DNA of 64,000 nt from Alphaproteobacteria bacterium. Its GTDB lineage: Bacteria > Pseudomonadota > Alphaproteobacteria > CAAGCB01 > CAG-977. The stretch spans positions 49,088 to 113,087 of the forward strand of contig JAKSVT010000002.1 in the NCBI GenBank assembly GCA_024407875.1. Direction: 5' to 3'. Shown here piece by piece: positions 17,779 through 25,356 of this stretch. Position 1 is the stretch's first letter, and each line of letters opens with the position of its first letter. A program made the position numbers and the translations under genes. The notes beneath the pieces were generated by a model, which saw nothing but the letters and a program-made list of their open reading frames with translations, made no database searches and was not told the origin of the DNA.

Positions 17779-18309
17779 ATGGAAGAAAATGATATAGATA
17801 ATAAGAATAATTTAAATTTTAAAATTGCTAATTTTACGGTCTTGTTCTTGTTTGTTTTCATGTTTGTTTTTGGAGAATTAATTGGACATCCAATAACATA
17901 TAATCGTTTAGTATGTGAAAATAATGTTTGTAAATATACAGAAAAATCAATAGTTAAAAATAAACCTGTATATGAAATTGAATTTAGTCAAAAAAATATA
18001 AAATACTCATACTCAAAACGCTATGGTGTAAGTGAAGATAAACAATATTATAATTATATGCCAATTGATTATGTTACAAAATGTTTTTCAATAAATGAAT
18101 ATGATTGTAAATATGTTAATTCACAAAAATTCGGCCCATATTATTGGTTAAAAAGTAATACTGATGCTTTGCATAGTAAATTATTAAATGGTGAAAGTTT
18201 AAATATTACTCAAATACATTATATTTTTTGGTTTCTACTTTCTTCTGTTTTATTTGGTTATGCTTTAGGACTTTCTATTTTCTTTTATAATCTAAGAAAA
18301 AAGAAATAG
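17779..18309 (+). CDS. hypothetical membrane protein, 176 aa
   Basis: Two transmembrane helices (about residues 18-38 and 146-168) enclose a roughly 105-residue polar domain, probably periplasmic, with four cysteines (CENNVCK, CFSINEYDCKY) that could form disulphides. C-terminal tail is basic (NLRKKK), consistent with both termini in the cytosol. No family recognised and no clear operon partner; very AT-rich. Confidence 0.65.
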   Translation: MEENDIDNKNNLNFKIANFTVLFLFVFMFVFGELIGHPITYNRLVCENNVCKYTEKSIVKNKPVYEIEFSQKNIKYSYSKRYGVSEDKQYYNYMPIDYVTKCFSINEYDCKYVNSQKFGPYYWLKSNTDALHSKLLNGESLNITQIHYIFWFLLSSVLFGYALGLSIFFYNLRKKK

Positions 18310-18316
18310 AATATAT

Positions 18317-18850
18317 TCAGCGCTTTTCCCATTCGTCTTTTGAAATCATATATACTTTTGTGATTTTATTCTCGTCATCTTCAAATTCATCTACAAGATG
18401 ACATCCAAAAGAAATAGCTGTTTTAATAGAAGGTTCATTAGTGTATTTCATATATGAATAAATTTGCCTAAAAGGTGTATTGGTAAAAGTCCAATCTCTA
18501 ACGGCAATTGCTGCTTCTTTTGCGTATCCTTTTCTTTGTTGATCAGCACGTATATGATACCCGATTTCAGGTTTTATTACACCATTTATATTTTGAAGTG
18601 TTAAACCACAATCCCCAATCATTTCATTAGTGTCGTTTAAACACACTGCCCAAAGACCAAATCCAAAAATTTGATAACGTTCAATATTTCTTTTAATCCA
18701 TGAACGGACACGTTTTTCATCAAATGCATAAGGATAATGTTTCATTATATTTTGATCAGCTAGAACTTTATAAAGATAATCAAAATCTTGATCGTTCATT
18801 TCCCGAAAATATAATCTGCTAGTTTTAATAAGCATTTCATTAATCTTCAT
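18317..18850 (-). CDS. GNAT-family N-acetyltransferase (RimJ/RimL-like)
   Basis: 177 residues with the layout of the RimJ/RimL branch: N-terminal TSRLYFREMNDQDFDYLY, the central IGDCGLTLQ strand, and the acetyl-CoA pyrophosphate loop region RADQQRKGYAKEAA. Likely acetylates a small molecule or a protein N-terminus with acetyl-CoA; the substrate cannot be read from sequence. Its ATG overlaps the 3' end of argH by 11 bases, so it is probably the last gene of the argG-argH transcript; a second in-frame ATG exists 15 bases later. Confidence 0.88.
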   Translation of the reverse strand: MKINEMLIKTSRLYFREMNDQDFDYLYKVLADQNIMKHYPYAFDEKRVRSWIKRNIERYQIFGFGLWAVCLNDTNEMIGDCGLTLQNINGVIKPEIGYHIRADQQRKGYAKEAAIAVRDWTFTNTPFRQIYSYMKYTNEPSIKTAISFGCHLVDEFEDDENKITKVYMISKDEWEKR

Positions 18851-20210
18851 TAAGTCGAGCTTTTACTTGTTCAGGCGCTGTGCCACCATAACTGTTTCTT
18901 GCATTCATTGAGGCTTCGACATTAAGAACATTGTATACATCTTGAGTTATCTTTGGACATACGCTTTGCATTTCTTTTAAAGGAACGTCCATTAATCTCA
19001 TATTATGTTGTTCTGCAAATTTAACAATTTTACCTGTAATATGATGGGCATCTCTAAAAGGAATGTTTGCTTTTTTTACTAACCAATCTGCTAAATCTGT
19101 AGCAGTAGGGAAGCCTTTTTCCAAAGCATTTAACATGTTTTGTGGACAAGCTTCAATGCCAGATATAATTTCTGATAATACTTTTAAAGATAGTGATAAT
19201 GTATCACAAACATTAAATAAACATTCTTTGTCTTCTTGCATATCTTTTGAATATGCTAAAGGGAGCCCTTTCATGGTTGTTAAAAAAGATATAAGTCCGC
19301 CAAAAACACGCCCTGATTTTGCACGCAATAACTCACATGCATCAGGATTACATTTTTGAGGCATAATAGAACTACCAGAGGTATATTCTTGTGGAATTTT
19401 TACAAAGCTAAAAGGTTGGGAAGAAAAAATAACTAATTCTTCAGCCAATCTAGAAATATGCATAGAACAAATTGACGCTATTGATAAGTATTCTAAAACA
19501 AAATCACGATCAGAAACGCTATCCATTGCATTTTTAGTAGGTTGCTTAAATCCTAATTCTTTTGCTGTAAAGAAACGATCTGCATCAAATGTTGTTCCTG
19601 CCAAAGCTGCAGAACCAAGAGGGCACTCGTCCATTACGTCAAAAGCATTTTCAAAACGTTTTATGTCGCGTCCAAACATTTCATAATAAGCATGTAAATA
19701 AAAACCAAAACTTACAGGTTGTGCTACTTGTAAATGTGTGAAGCCTGGCATAATTGTTTTAATATGTTCTTTTGCTTTTGTTTTTAATTGTTTGCGAAGT
19801 TCTTTTAATAAAAGAATATCTTTTTGACATTCTTCTCTTACAAATATTTTAAAGTCTGTTGCAACTTGATCGTTTCTAGATCTAGCTGTATGTAATTTGC
19901 CTCCAACATCGCCAATTAATTCTTTTAATCTAGATTCAATTGCCATGTGAATATCTTCTAGTTCTTGCTTGAATTCAAAATTGTTTCCTTCAATTTCATT
20001 TAAAACAATTTTTAATCCATCAATAATCTTTTGGCTTTCATCTATAGATAATATCCCTTGCTTTGCAAGCATTTTTGCATGAGCAATTGAACCTGTTATA
20101 TCTTGTCGGTATAATCTCTTGTCTACAGATAAAGAAGAATTAATTTCTAACATTAATTCTGTAGGAGCTTTATCAAATCTTCCGCCCCACATTTGGTTTG
20201 TCTTTGTCAT
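18840..20210 (-). CDS. argH: argininosuccinate lyase
   Basis: Cleaves argininosuccinate to arginine and fumarate, the last step of arginine synthesis. 456 residues. Present are the N-terminal MWGGRFDK, the HTARSRNDQ motif and the superfamily signature GSSIMPQKCNPD with the catalytic serine in the flexible loop. It lies 32 bases after argG, forming an argG-argH operon on the minus strand. Confidence 0.96.
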   Translation of the reverse strand: MTKTNQMWGGRFDKAPTELMLEINSSLSVDKRLYRQDITGSIAHAKMLAKQGILSIDESQKIIDGLKIVLNEIEGNNFEFKQELEDIHMAIESRLKELIGDVGGKLHTARSRNDQVATDFKIFVREECQKDILLLKELRKQLKTKAKEHIKTIMPGFTHLQVAQPVSFGFYLHAYYEMFGRDIKRFENAFDVMDECPLGSAALAGTTFDADRFFTAKELGFKQPTKNAMDSVSDRDFVLEYLSIASICSMHISRLAEELVIFSSQPFSFVKIPQEYTSGSSIMPQKCNPDACELLRAKSGRVFGGLISFLTTMKGLPLAYSKDMQEDKECLFNVCDTLSLSLKVLSEIISGIEACPQNMLNALEKGFPTATDLADWLVKKANIPFRDAHHITGKIVKFAEQHNMRLMDVPLKEMQSVCPKITQDVYNVLNVEASMNARNSYGGTAPEQVKARLNED

Positions 20211-20242
20211 ATAGACCTCACTATAAAAGATATGTTGAAATA

Positions 20243-21469
20243 TTATTTGCGATGTTTCATGTTGTAATCGCCAATTAAGCGAACAGCATTAATTTTGATA
20301 AATCCTGCTGAATCTTGTTGATCAAACCCTCCATGGACATCCATTGAGGCTATATTTGCATCATAAGGAGTTGTATCGCTTGAACGAGCTACAGGATATA
20401 CATTACCTTTATATAATTCGCAAACAACACGTCCATTTACATTTTTTTGGCAGGCATCAATTGATTTCATTAATACTTCAAATTCAGGAGAAAACCAAAA
20501 ACCGTTATAAATTAAATCAGCTAATTTAACTCCAAATTTTTGATTTAAACGATAAACTTCACGATCTTCGCACAATCCCATTAAATCTATATGAGCCGCA
20601 TGTAAAATAGCTCCTCCTGGTGTTTCATATACGCCACGTGATTTAATTCCAACAAATCTGTTTTCGACCATATCTAAACGGCCTATACCGTTTTCCGCAC
20701 CAAGTTTATTTAAAGCAATAAACATTTCCAAAGGATCTGTTTCAACATAACCTGTTTCTAAGTTTTCAAGTTTTACAGGGATACCTTCTTTAAATGATAA
20801 TGCTATTTTTGTAACTTTATCTGGAGCATCCATAGGAGATACAGTTTTTGAATATACAGATTGAGGACATTCATTGTTTGGATCTTCTAATATTCCAGAT
20901 TCGTGACTAATATGTAGTAAATTATCATCTTCACTATAAGCTTTGCCTGCATGAGTTTTTATTTCAATGCCATGTTTTTCAGCATAAGCTAACATATCAG
21001 GTCTTCCCTGGAATTCATTTAAAAATTCAGCATTTTTCCATGGAGAAATAATCTTAATTTTTGGGTTTAAAGCATAAGCTCCTAATTCAAAACGAACTTG
21101 ATCATTGCCTTTTCCTGTAGCTCCATGAGCAATATATTCAGCATTTTCTTTTTGTGCAATTTCAACATGATGCTTAATAATTACAGGACGAGCAATTGAA
21201 GTTCCTAACATATAACGATCTTCATAAATTGCTGCAGCTTTGAAAGAAGGGTAGATATAATCTTCAACAAATTCGCGGCGTAAATCTAATACATATGATT
21301 TTATTGCACCACATTTTAAAGCTTTCTTTTCAACAGCTTCAAAATCATCATCTTGGCCCACATTAGCTGTATAAGTGATAACATCAAAGCCTTTTTCTAT
21401 TAGCCATTTTAAAATAACAGATGTATCTAAACCGCCTGAATATGCTAAAACAACGCGAGGTTTATTCAT
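20243..21469 (-). CDS. argG: argininosuccinate synthase
   Basis: Joins citrulline and aspartate with ATP to argininosuccinate. 408 residues from the ATG at 21469, which is preceded by AAGAAAGGGAAAA; an upstream in-frame extension of 16 codons has no family match and I exclude it. The ATP-pyrophosphatase loop [10 protein letters not shown] opens the protein, followed by YTANVGQ, the [12 protein letters not shown] segment and the IEFEVL-like C-terminal region. First gene of the argGH operon. Confidence 0.96.
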   Translation of the reverse strand: MNKPRVVLAYSGGLDTSVILKWLIEKGFDVITYTANVGQDDDFEAVEKKALKCGAIKSYVLDLRREFVEDYIYPSFKAAAIYEDRYMLGTSIARPVIIKHHVEIAQKENAEYIAHGATGKGNDQVRFELGAYALNPKIKIISPWKNAEFLNEFQGRPDMLAYAEKHGIEIKTHAGKAYSEDDNLLHISHESGILEDPNNECPQSVYSKTVSPMDAPDKVTKIALSFKEGIPVKLENLETGYVETDPLEMFIALNKLGAENGIGRLDMVENRFVGIKSRGVYETPGGAILHAAHIDLMGLCEDREVYRLNQKFGVKLADLIYNGFWFSPEFEVLMKSIDACQKNVNGRVVCELYKGNVYPVARSSDTTPYDANIASMDVHGGFDQQDSAGFIKINAVRLIGDYNMKHRK

Positions 21470-21542
21470 TATTTTTTTCCCTTTCTTCAAAAAAAACGTT
21501 CTAATAATTTTTAACATATAATGCTTTAATTACAAAATAAAA

Positions 21543-21571
21543 AAGAACCTCTTTGTTATTACGAGGTTCTT
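21543..21571 (-). terminator. terminator of the NrdD-like tail gene
   Basis: AAGAACCTC (21543-21551) pairs with GAGGTTCTT (21563-21571). Read on the minus strand, the hairpin is followed by a T-run, placing it just downstream of the 60-aa gene. Confidence 0.8.
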
Positions 21572-21596
21572 TATATAATACTGTTAATAAATTTGA

Positions 21597-21779
21597 TTAT
21601 TCAGCAGCAATATTCAATTCTTCAACACGCTCCATTGCAATTTTTTCACTAAAGCACTTACGTTCGTTATATTCTGCTTTTTTGCCTATGTTAAAATTGC
21701 TTACAGGACGAAAATATCCCATAACTCTTGTCCAAACTTCACAAGGTTGACGTTCTTCATCTTTCAATTCGATTTCCAT
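21597..21779 (-). CDS. free-standing NrdD-type glycyl radical tail protein
   Basis: 60 residues that correspond to the very C-terminus of anaerobic ribonucleotide reductase NrdD: CEVWTRVMGYFRPVSNFN followed by GKKAEYNERK. The glycine in RVMGY (Gly21) is in the position of the radical glycine. A full NrdD is about 600-700 residues; here only the tail is encoded, with its own start and terminator. Similar short proteins are annotated in other proteobacteria as NrdD-related. It may act like YfiD, replacing an oxygen-cleaved radical domain, or have another role; both are inference. A GGAGGACC ribosome binding site precedes the ATG. Confidence 0.8.
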   Translation of the reverse strand: MEIELKDEERQPCEVWTRVMGYFRPVSNFNIGKKAEYNERKCFSEKIAMERVEELNIAAE

Positions 21780-21921
21780 TTTAGGTCCTCCATTTAAGTT
21801 GTATTTTTTGTTCTCACACTAAAAATGTTATGCAGTAAAAATTAACAAATTACTAATGAAAAATTTCATAAAAAATGACCTTTAAAGATTTACAACGAGT
21901 CATCAATATAAAATAATTTTC

Positions 21922-22230
21922 TTGACATATTGGCATTATATGCATGTTTAAAAAAATGATTTGTGACTCTCTTGAAGTGAGCAGAAAATGTGGATTTTCT
22001 CTTGTTTTTGAATTTTGGTATATATGATTTTTTAGGCGCTAAATATTCTCTTTCGAATCCTTAAAATTTCTATTGTAAGAGGTGAAATTTTTACTACTAA
22101 ATTGCGAATCCTTTTAGTGAAAAATTTAAAAAAGAATCGCTTTTTGTTTCATAAAAATAGATTCTAAAAAGACTATAATTTTATCATTTTGATACAGATG
22201 TTTTTTTGTTTAAAAAAATAATTCATAAAA
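21922..22230 (+). other. gene-free stretch with several inverted repeats; possible non-coding RNA
   Basis: Between divergent genes. TTGACA at 21922 is a good -35 element, with only a weak -10 candidate downstream. The next 250 bases contain AGAAAAT-GTGG-ATTTTCT, AAAATTTC paired with GAAATTTT, and two copies of CGAATCCTT. No reading frame with a ribosome binding site is seen. This is compatible with a structured small RNA, but I cannot assign it to a known family such as 6S RNA. Confidence 0.3.
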
Positions 22231-22244
22231 AAAATAATTTTTTT

Positions 22245-22271
22245 GTAAGTTTTTTTTATTCGTTCCGTTTA
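22245..22271 (+). promoter_or_regulatory. ECF-type promoter of the sensor/sigma/anti-sigma operon
   Basis: GTAAGT (22245-22250)-N15-CGTTTA (22266-22271), 33 bases before the sensor gene. The same element with GTAAC(C/T) precedes several other genes of the window, which suggests that the sigma factor of this operon recognises it and controls its own synthesis. Confidence 0.65.
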
Positions 22272-22304
22272 TATTAATGTAGTTAGAAAAAAAGGAGACT
22301 TACC

Positions 22305-22805
22305 ATGAATAAAAAATTATATATATTATTAGGTGTATCATTAGCATTAAATTTTGCTTTAGGAGGATATGTTATAGGAAAAGTATCAAATCCTGTTCCT
22401 CAACAAAGGCCTCATTTTGTCAGAATGATGCCAAAAGGAAAAGACCATAATTTGTTTAAGCAAGCATTTGTTCAAAATGCAAAAGAAATGAAAGAAGTTC
22501 ATAAAGCTGTTGTTGAAGCTTTTAAGAGCGGTGAAGAAACGAAAATTCGTGAAGCTTTAAAAGTAGCTGGAGAAGTTCGCCGTAAAATGGATGAACAGAT
22601 TCAAAATAAAATGATAGAAGACTTTATGAAAATGAGTGATGAAGAAAAGGCTAATTTCTTAAAGAAATTTGATAGAAAAGGGATGAAAACTCATCATTGT
22701 CATAAAAAATTTAAAGGTAAACGCCATCATAAACATGAGTATATAAAAAAGATGCCTGTAGTTAATGAAGCAAAAGAAGCTTTACCAGAATCAAATGCTC
22801 AATAA
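22305..22805 (+). CDS. periplasmic metal-sensor-like protein (CnrX/ZraP/Spy type)
   Basis: 166 residues: N-terminal membrane anchor or signal (YILLGVSLALNFALGGYVIG, residues 6-25), then a helical hairpin of about 80 residues rich in Glu/Lys with Met at intervals, then a His/Lys-rich tail containing HHCHKK and RHHKHE, suited to binding transition metals. The helical hairpin and the position beside an ECF sigma and a short anti-sigma match the CnrX/NccX group of periplasmic metal sensors; Spy/ZraP-like chaperones are the alternative. It would transmit a signal to the anti-sigma protein in the membrane. AAGGAGAC is the ribosome binding site. Confidence 0.75.
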   Translation: MNKKLYILLGVSLALNFALGGYVIGKVSNPVPQQRPHFVRMMPKGKDHNLFKQAFVQNAKEMKEVHKAVVEAFKSGEETKIREALKVAGEVRRKMDEQIQNKMIEDFMKMSDEEKANFLKKFDRKGMKTHHCHKKFKGKRHHKHEYIKKMPVVNEAKEALPESNAQ

Positions 22806-22817
22806 GGCTATAAAATT

Positions 22818-23351
22818 ATGCAAGACAATGAAATTGATTTAATGCGTAAAATTGCTAAAGGTGATGCTAAATCATTTCAAGAATTGTTTGCTTTGTATGA
22901 ACGTCCTGTTTTTAATTATGTTTGGCGTATGACAACTAATATTTCATCTGCTGAAGATATTACACAGGACGTTTTTTTGAAAGTTTGGAAAAATGCTAGT
23001 TCTTGGAAACCTGATTATCAATTAAAAACATGGTTGTATAAAATTGCATATACAACTTATGTAGATAAATTTAGATCTGAAAAAATTACAACAGAATTGC
23101 CGGAAAATTTAATAGACAATTCTCTAAGTCTAGAACAAGAATGTATTCAACAAGAACAACAAAAACGTGTTGAAAATGCAGTTAAAACTCTTCCAAAACA
23201 ACAGCGCCATGCTCTAGTTTTGTGCTATTATCAAGGATTGAAAGCAAAAGAAATAGCTGAGATTATGAATATGAAAACAAATGCTGTTGAAGTTATGATT
23301 CATAGAGCAAAGCAAACTTTAAAAGAATTGTTAGGAGAAAATCATGGATGA
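22818..23351 (+). CDS. ECF-type RNA polymerase sigma factor
   Basis: 177 residues, normal for the group. The sigma-2 region spans about residues 20-90 (FNYVWRMTTNISSAEDITQD, then VFLKVWKNASSW and the KTWLYKIAYTTYVDKFR helix). The sigma-4 helix-turn-helix is at about 125-172 (LPKQQRHALVLCYYQGLKAK, then EIAEIMN and VEVMIHRAKQTLKEL). Region 3 is lacking, as in all ECF factors. It is co-transcribed with the periplasmic sensor upstream and overlaps the short anti-sigma gene downstream by eight bases. Its likely targets are the GTAAC-N15-CGTT promoters listed in this table. Confidence 0.93.
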   Translation: MQDNEIDLMRKIAKGDAKSFQELFALYERPVFNYVWRMTTNISSAEDITQDVFLKVWKNASSWKPDYQLKTWLYKIAYTTYVDKFRSEKITTELPENLIDNSLSLEQECIQQEQQKRVENAVKTLPKQQRHALVLCYYQGLKAKEIAEIMNMKTNAVEVMIHRAKQTLKELLGENHG

Positions 23352-23589
23352 TAATCAATTAAATTCATTATTAGATAGTTGGACGGTTCCACAAACTCCT
23401 TCTTTGTCAGATAAAATTATGTTACAAATCCTAAGTGAACAAAAATTTTGTTTTGTGTTTTGGAAAGTTGTTACTGTTTTATCTATAGTTTTATTTCTTG
23501 GCGGATTTTTTGGATTTGATATGCAAATTACAGATAATAATACTGAGGAATATTTTAATTCAATGTTTAATGATTATATAGTTTTTTAA
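23344..23589 (+). CDS. short membrane anti-sigma factor (CnrY-like role)
   Basis: 81 residues: a cytoplasmic N-terminus of about 35 residues with a helix-forming SLSDKIMLQILSEQ, one transmembrane helix (about 36-58, VFWKVVTVLSIVLFLGGFFGF) and a periplasmic tail of about 22 residues. Size and topology match CnrY-type anti-sigma factors, which hold the sigma factor at the membrane until the periplasmic sensor releases it. The start overlaps the sigma gene by eight bases. Assignment rests on context and topology, not on a strong sequence motif. Confidence 0.72.
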   Translation: MDDNQLNSLLDSWTVPQTPSLSDKIMLQILSEQKFCFVFWKVVTVLSIVLFLGGFFGFDMQITDNNTEEYFNSMFNDYIVF

Positions 23590-23660
23590 TTCGAGATATA
23601 TTTTAAGTTAATTATCTATATTATAAAGTAAGAAAGACATAGAGTTATAAAAACAATTAA

Positions 23661-23689
23661 TCCTATCTTTTTAAAATACGAAGATAGGA
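23661..23689 (-). terminator. terminator of the small-protein operon
   Basis: TCCTATCTT (23661-23669) pairs with AAGATAGGA (23681-23689). It resembles the hairpin at 17435-17467 that follows the paralogous gene. On the minus strand a T-rich stretch follows the stem. Confidence 0.65.
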
Positions 23690-23725
23690 TCGCTTGTTTT
23701 AGAATAATTATACGAAAATGATTAA

Positions 23726-23794
23726 TTAACCAAAGATAACGTGCATTATCCATTCTACGAATTCAATTATTTTATCATTTATAAATTCATCCAT
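23726..23794 (-). CDS. 22-aa amphipathic peptide
   Basis: The predicted peptide begins MDEFINDKIIEF and ends in MHVIFG. Hydrophobic residues recur every three to four positions, giving an amphipathic helix. The ribosome binding site is very strong (TAGGAGAATTATT before ATG), better than that of many larger genes here, which argues for translation. It lies 26 bases downstream of the 36-aa membrane protein gene and before the shared terminator, so both are in one ECF-controlled transcript. It has no counterpart after paralogue A. Role unknown; phenol-soluble-modulin-like or membrane-regulator peptides are possible analogies only. Confidence 0.6.
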   Translation of the reverse strand: MDEFINDKIIEFVEWIMHVIFG

Positions 23795-23820
23795 AATAAT
23801 TCTCCTAAATTAAAAATTGA

Positions 23821-23931
23821 TTATAGACTAGCTAAAACGATGACCATAAAAATACTTGTAAAAGAAATTGCGATTACGCTTGTTAGTTGTTTATTTGTTA
23901 AATCTTTTAAGTCTAGTTCTGGTCTTTTCAT
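23821..23931 (-). CDS. 36-aa single-span membrane protein, paralogue B
   Basis: Begins MKRPELDLKDLTNKQ, followed by one hydrophobic helix ending in IVLASL. It has the same length and the same pattern as the protein encoded at 17496-17606. I use the ATG at 23931, which aligns with the paralogue's start; an ATG three codons earlier (23940) would give 39 residues. No good ribosome binding site is seen, only ATTAAG. It is preceded by the ECF-type promoter at 23984-24010 and followed by the 22-aa peptide gene. Confidence 0.72.
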   Translation of the reverse strand: MKRPELDLKDLTNKQLTSVIAISFTSIFMVIVLASL

Positions 23932-23983
23932 CTTTGTCATACTTAATAGTTCTAGTTAAAGTCTTTTTGTGCTTTACACTCTT

Positions 23984-24010
23984 TAAACGTGTGAGAGAAA
24001 AATAGGTTAC
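23984..24010 (-). promoter_or_regulatory. ECF-type promoter of the 36-aa protein gene B
   Basis: Minus strand: GTAACC (24005-24010)-N15-CGTTTA (23984-23989). The region between promoter and gene is conserved with paralogue A. Confidence 0.7.
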
Positions 24011-24195
24011 ATAAAAAATATTTTTGAAAATACTACAATGATGATGTCATTTACACTTAACATGGTTATCATATTGATTCTTAATTATAACGCAGTTATA
24101 GGTGCTGTTGCTTGCTTTAAAGTAAATGAAAATTTTTAGAAATATATATGGATGACAACTAACAGAATTTTCAAATTGATTAATCATATTTTTTT

Positions 24196-24222
24196 GTAAC
24201 CAAAGCGTATTTCAAACGTAAT
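24196..24222 (+). promoter_or_regulatory. ECF-type promoter of leader-peptide gene 1
   Basis: GTAACC (24196-24201)-N15-CGTAAT (24217-24222). The -10-like part deviates by one base from CGTT. It lies 34 bases before the peptide start. Confidence 0.6.
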
Positions 24223-24256
24223 ACTGTTACAGAAATATTTTTGTTGGAGGATAGCT

Positions 24257-24436
24257 ATGGAAAAAGAAAAACAATTAACTGTTGAAAAAGAAACTAAAGA
24301 AAACAAAATTGTTGAATTAAAAGATGAAGATTTAGCAATAATTTCAATAGGGGCAGATTCCAAAGAAAATGAGAAGGCTAAAACATTGATATGTTTTCTT
24401 CCTGATAATCCAACAGGCTGTAGTTATATAGATTAG
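24257..24436 (+). CDS. leader-type short peptide 1, 59 aa
   Basis: First member of a tandem family. The leader MEKEKQLTVEKETKENKIVE leads into LKDEDLAIIS, matching its neighbours, but the usual Gly-Gly/Ala-Gly is IGA here. The C-terminal part (about 27 residues) is unrelated to the other copies and contains two cysteines. TTGGAGGA is the ribosome binding site. The pattern of a conserved Glu/Lys-rich leader with ELKDEDL before a double-glycine-like site and a variable tail is that of exported or bacteriocin-like precursor peptides. No peptidase-transporter is encoded nearby. Confidence 0.7.
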   Translation: MEKEKQLTVEKETKENKIVELKDEDLAIISIGADSKENEKAKTLICFLPDNPTGCSYID

Positions 24437-24551
24437 ATTTGTAGCTAAATGAATAAGCCATAATAAAAGTACCCAAAAAGGGCGGTCTCAAACTGGCCAA
24501 TATGGGCTATAATAAAAATCACTGTAAAAATAGTGGGAAGGATTATAGCTA

Positions 24552-24740
24552 GTGCGGACAGAATTGTTAGATATAATAAGGGTACAAATTATGAATGGAA
24601 TAAAACCAAATTTTTCAAGACTGGCAAAACAATATAATGTAGATAGGAAAACAGAACGAAGGTACTTTTTAAAAGGGTCTTCTGCATGTATAAGAAAGCC
24701 AAGAATACTTAAAAGTAAAATAGATCTATTTTATAAAGTT
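24552..24740 (+). pseudogene. IS21-family transposase (IstA) N-terminal remnant
   Basis: A GTG-started frame gives RTELLDIIRVQIMNGIKPNF, then SRLAKQYNVDRKTERRYF, the typical helix-turn-helix N-terminus of IstA. It then jumps to RKPRILKSKIDLF, another IstA segment, with the bases between them missing. The remainder of the transposase and istB are absent. The remnant sits between peptide genes 1 and 2 and runs directly into the promoter of gene 2, so it marks an old insertion in the array. Confidence 0.65.
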
Positions 24741-24750
24741 GCTTTATTTT

Positions 24751-24778
24751 GTAACCAAATTTCTATTTCAAACGTTAT
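24751..24778 (+). promoter_or_regulatory. ECF-type promoter of leader-peptide gene 2
   Basis: GTAACC (24751-24756)-N16-CGTTAT (24773-24778). The spacer is one base longer than in the other copies. Confidence 0.6.
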
Positions 24779-24814
24779 ACTGTTATAAAATGTATTTTTT
24801 ACTGGAGAATAGCC

Positions 24815-25015
24815 ATGGAAAAAGAAAATGGACTGACTACTGAACAAGAAACTGCAAATAAAGAAATCACCCAATTATCTAACAGTGATTTAGATAATGT
24901 TGTTGGAGGATGTACGACAAGAGATAGATTTCAAGATGGCTATATCAATAATCAGGGAAAATATATCACTTCTCCACCTCCTTATTTTATATGCATAGAT
25001 GAAGATACTAATTAA
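24815..25015 (+). CDS. leader-type short peptide 2, 66 aa
   Basis: Leader MEKENGLTTEQETANKEITQ followed by LSNSDLDNVVGG: a textbook double-glycine end at residues 31-32, preceded by the hydrophobic/acidic spacing seen in class II bacteriocin and related leaders. The 34-residue tail is polar, starts with CTTRDRF, contains two cysteines and PPPY, and shares nothing with the neighbours. ACTGGAGAA is the ribosome binding site. Expected product: a processed, exported peptide of 34 residues. Confidence 0.75.
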   Translation: MEKENGLTTEQETANKEITQLSNSDLDNVVGGCTTRDRFQDGYINNQGKYITSPPPYFICIDEDTN

Positions 25016-25071
25016 GGATAGTGTTTCAAACGTTATACTGTTATAAAATATTTTTTTACTGGAGAACAGCC

Positions 25072-25299
25072 ATGGAAAAAACAGAAAAAAATACTATCGA
25101 AGAAACAAAAGATAATGAAATTGTCGAATTGAAAGATGACGATATGTCAACAATTACAGCTGGTTCAGGGAAGCATTGTTCAGGATCACACAATAATGGG
25201 TGTGACAAAAACATTCAGGACAAATTCTGGATTTTTCATCTGGGTTTAGAACCACACGATGATGGGGGTGGCAAAATCCCGCAAGGCCTCGACATATGA
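25072..25299 (+). CDS. leader-type short peptide 3, 75 aa
   Basis: The leader ends in IVELKDDDMSTITAG; the tail is about 42 residues, rich in His, Gly and Asp with two cysteines (for example GKHCSGSHNNGCDK and HDDGGGK), a composition that could bind metal. The frame stays open further upstream, but the conserved MEK start with TGGAGAACAGCC in front fixes the start at 25072. The 48 bases upstream are almost identical to those of genes 2 and 7 but lack the GTAACC element. Confidence 0.72.
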   Translation: MEKTEKNTIEETKDNEIVELKDDDMSTITAGSGKHCSGSHNNGCDKNIQDKFWIFHLGLEPHDDGGGKIPQGLDI

Positions 25300-25356
25300 A
25301 AGTCATTTGTTTTAGGGACACACAAAAATGAGTGAATTCAAAATTGGAGAACAGCC

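Noticed and set aside
18317..21469. arg genes as part of a mobile island
   Set aside because: Ordinary operon structure and codon use like the rest of the window; no repeats or integrase.
24038..24139. 33-codon hydrophobic frame between two divergent ECF promoters
   Set aside because: It has a hydrophobic middle, but no ribosome binding site and no similarity to the 36-aa proteins; probably chance in AT-rich DNA.
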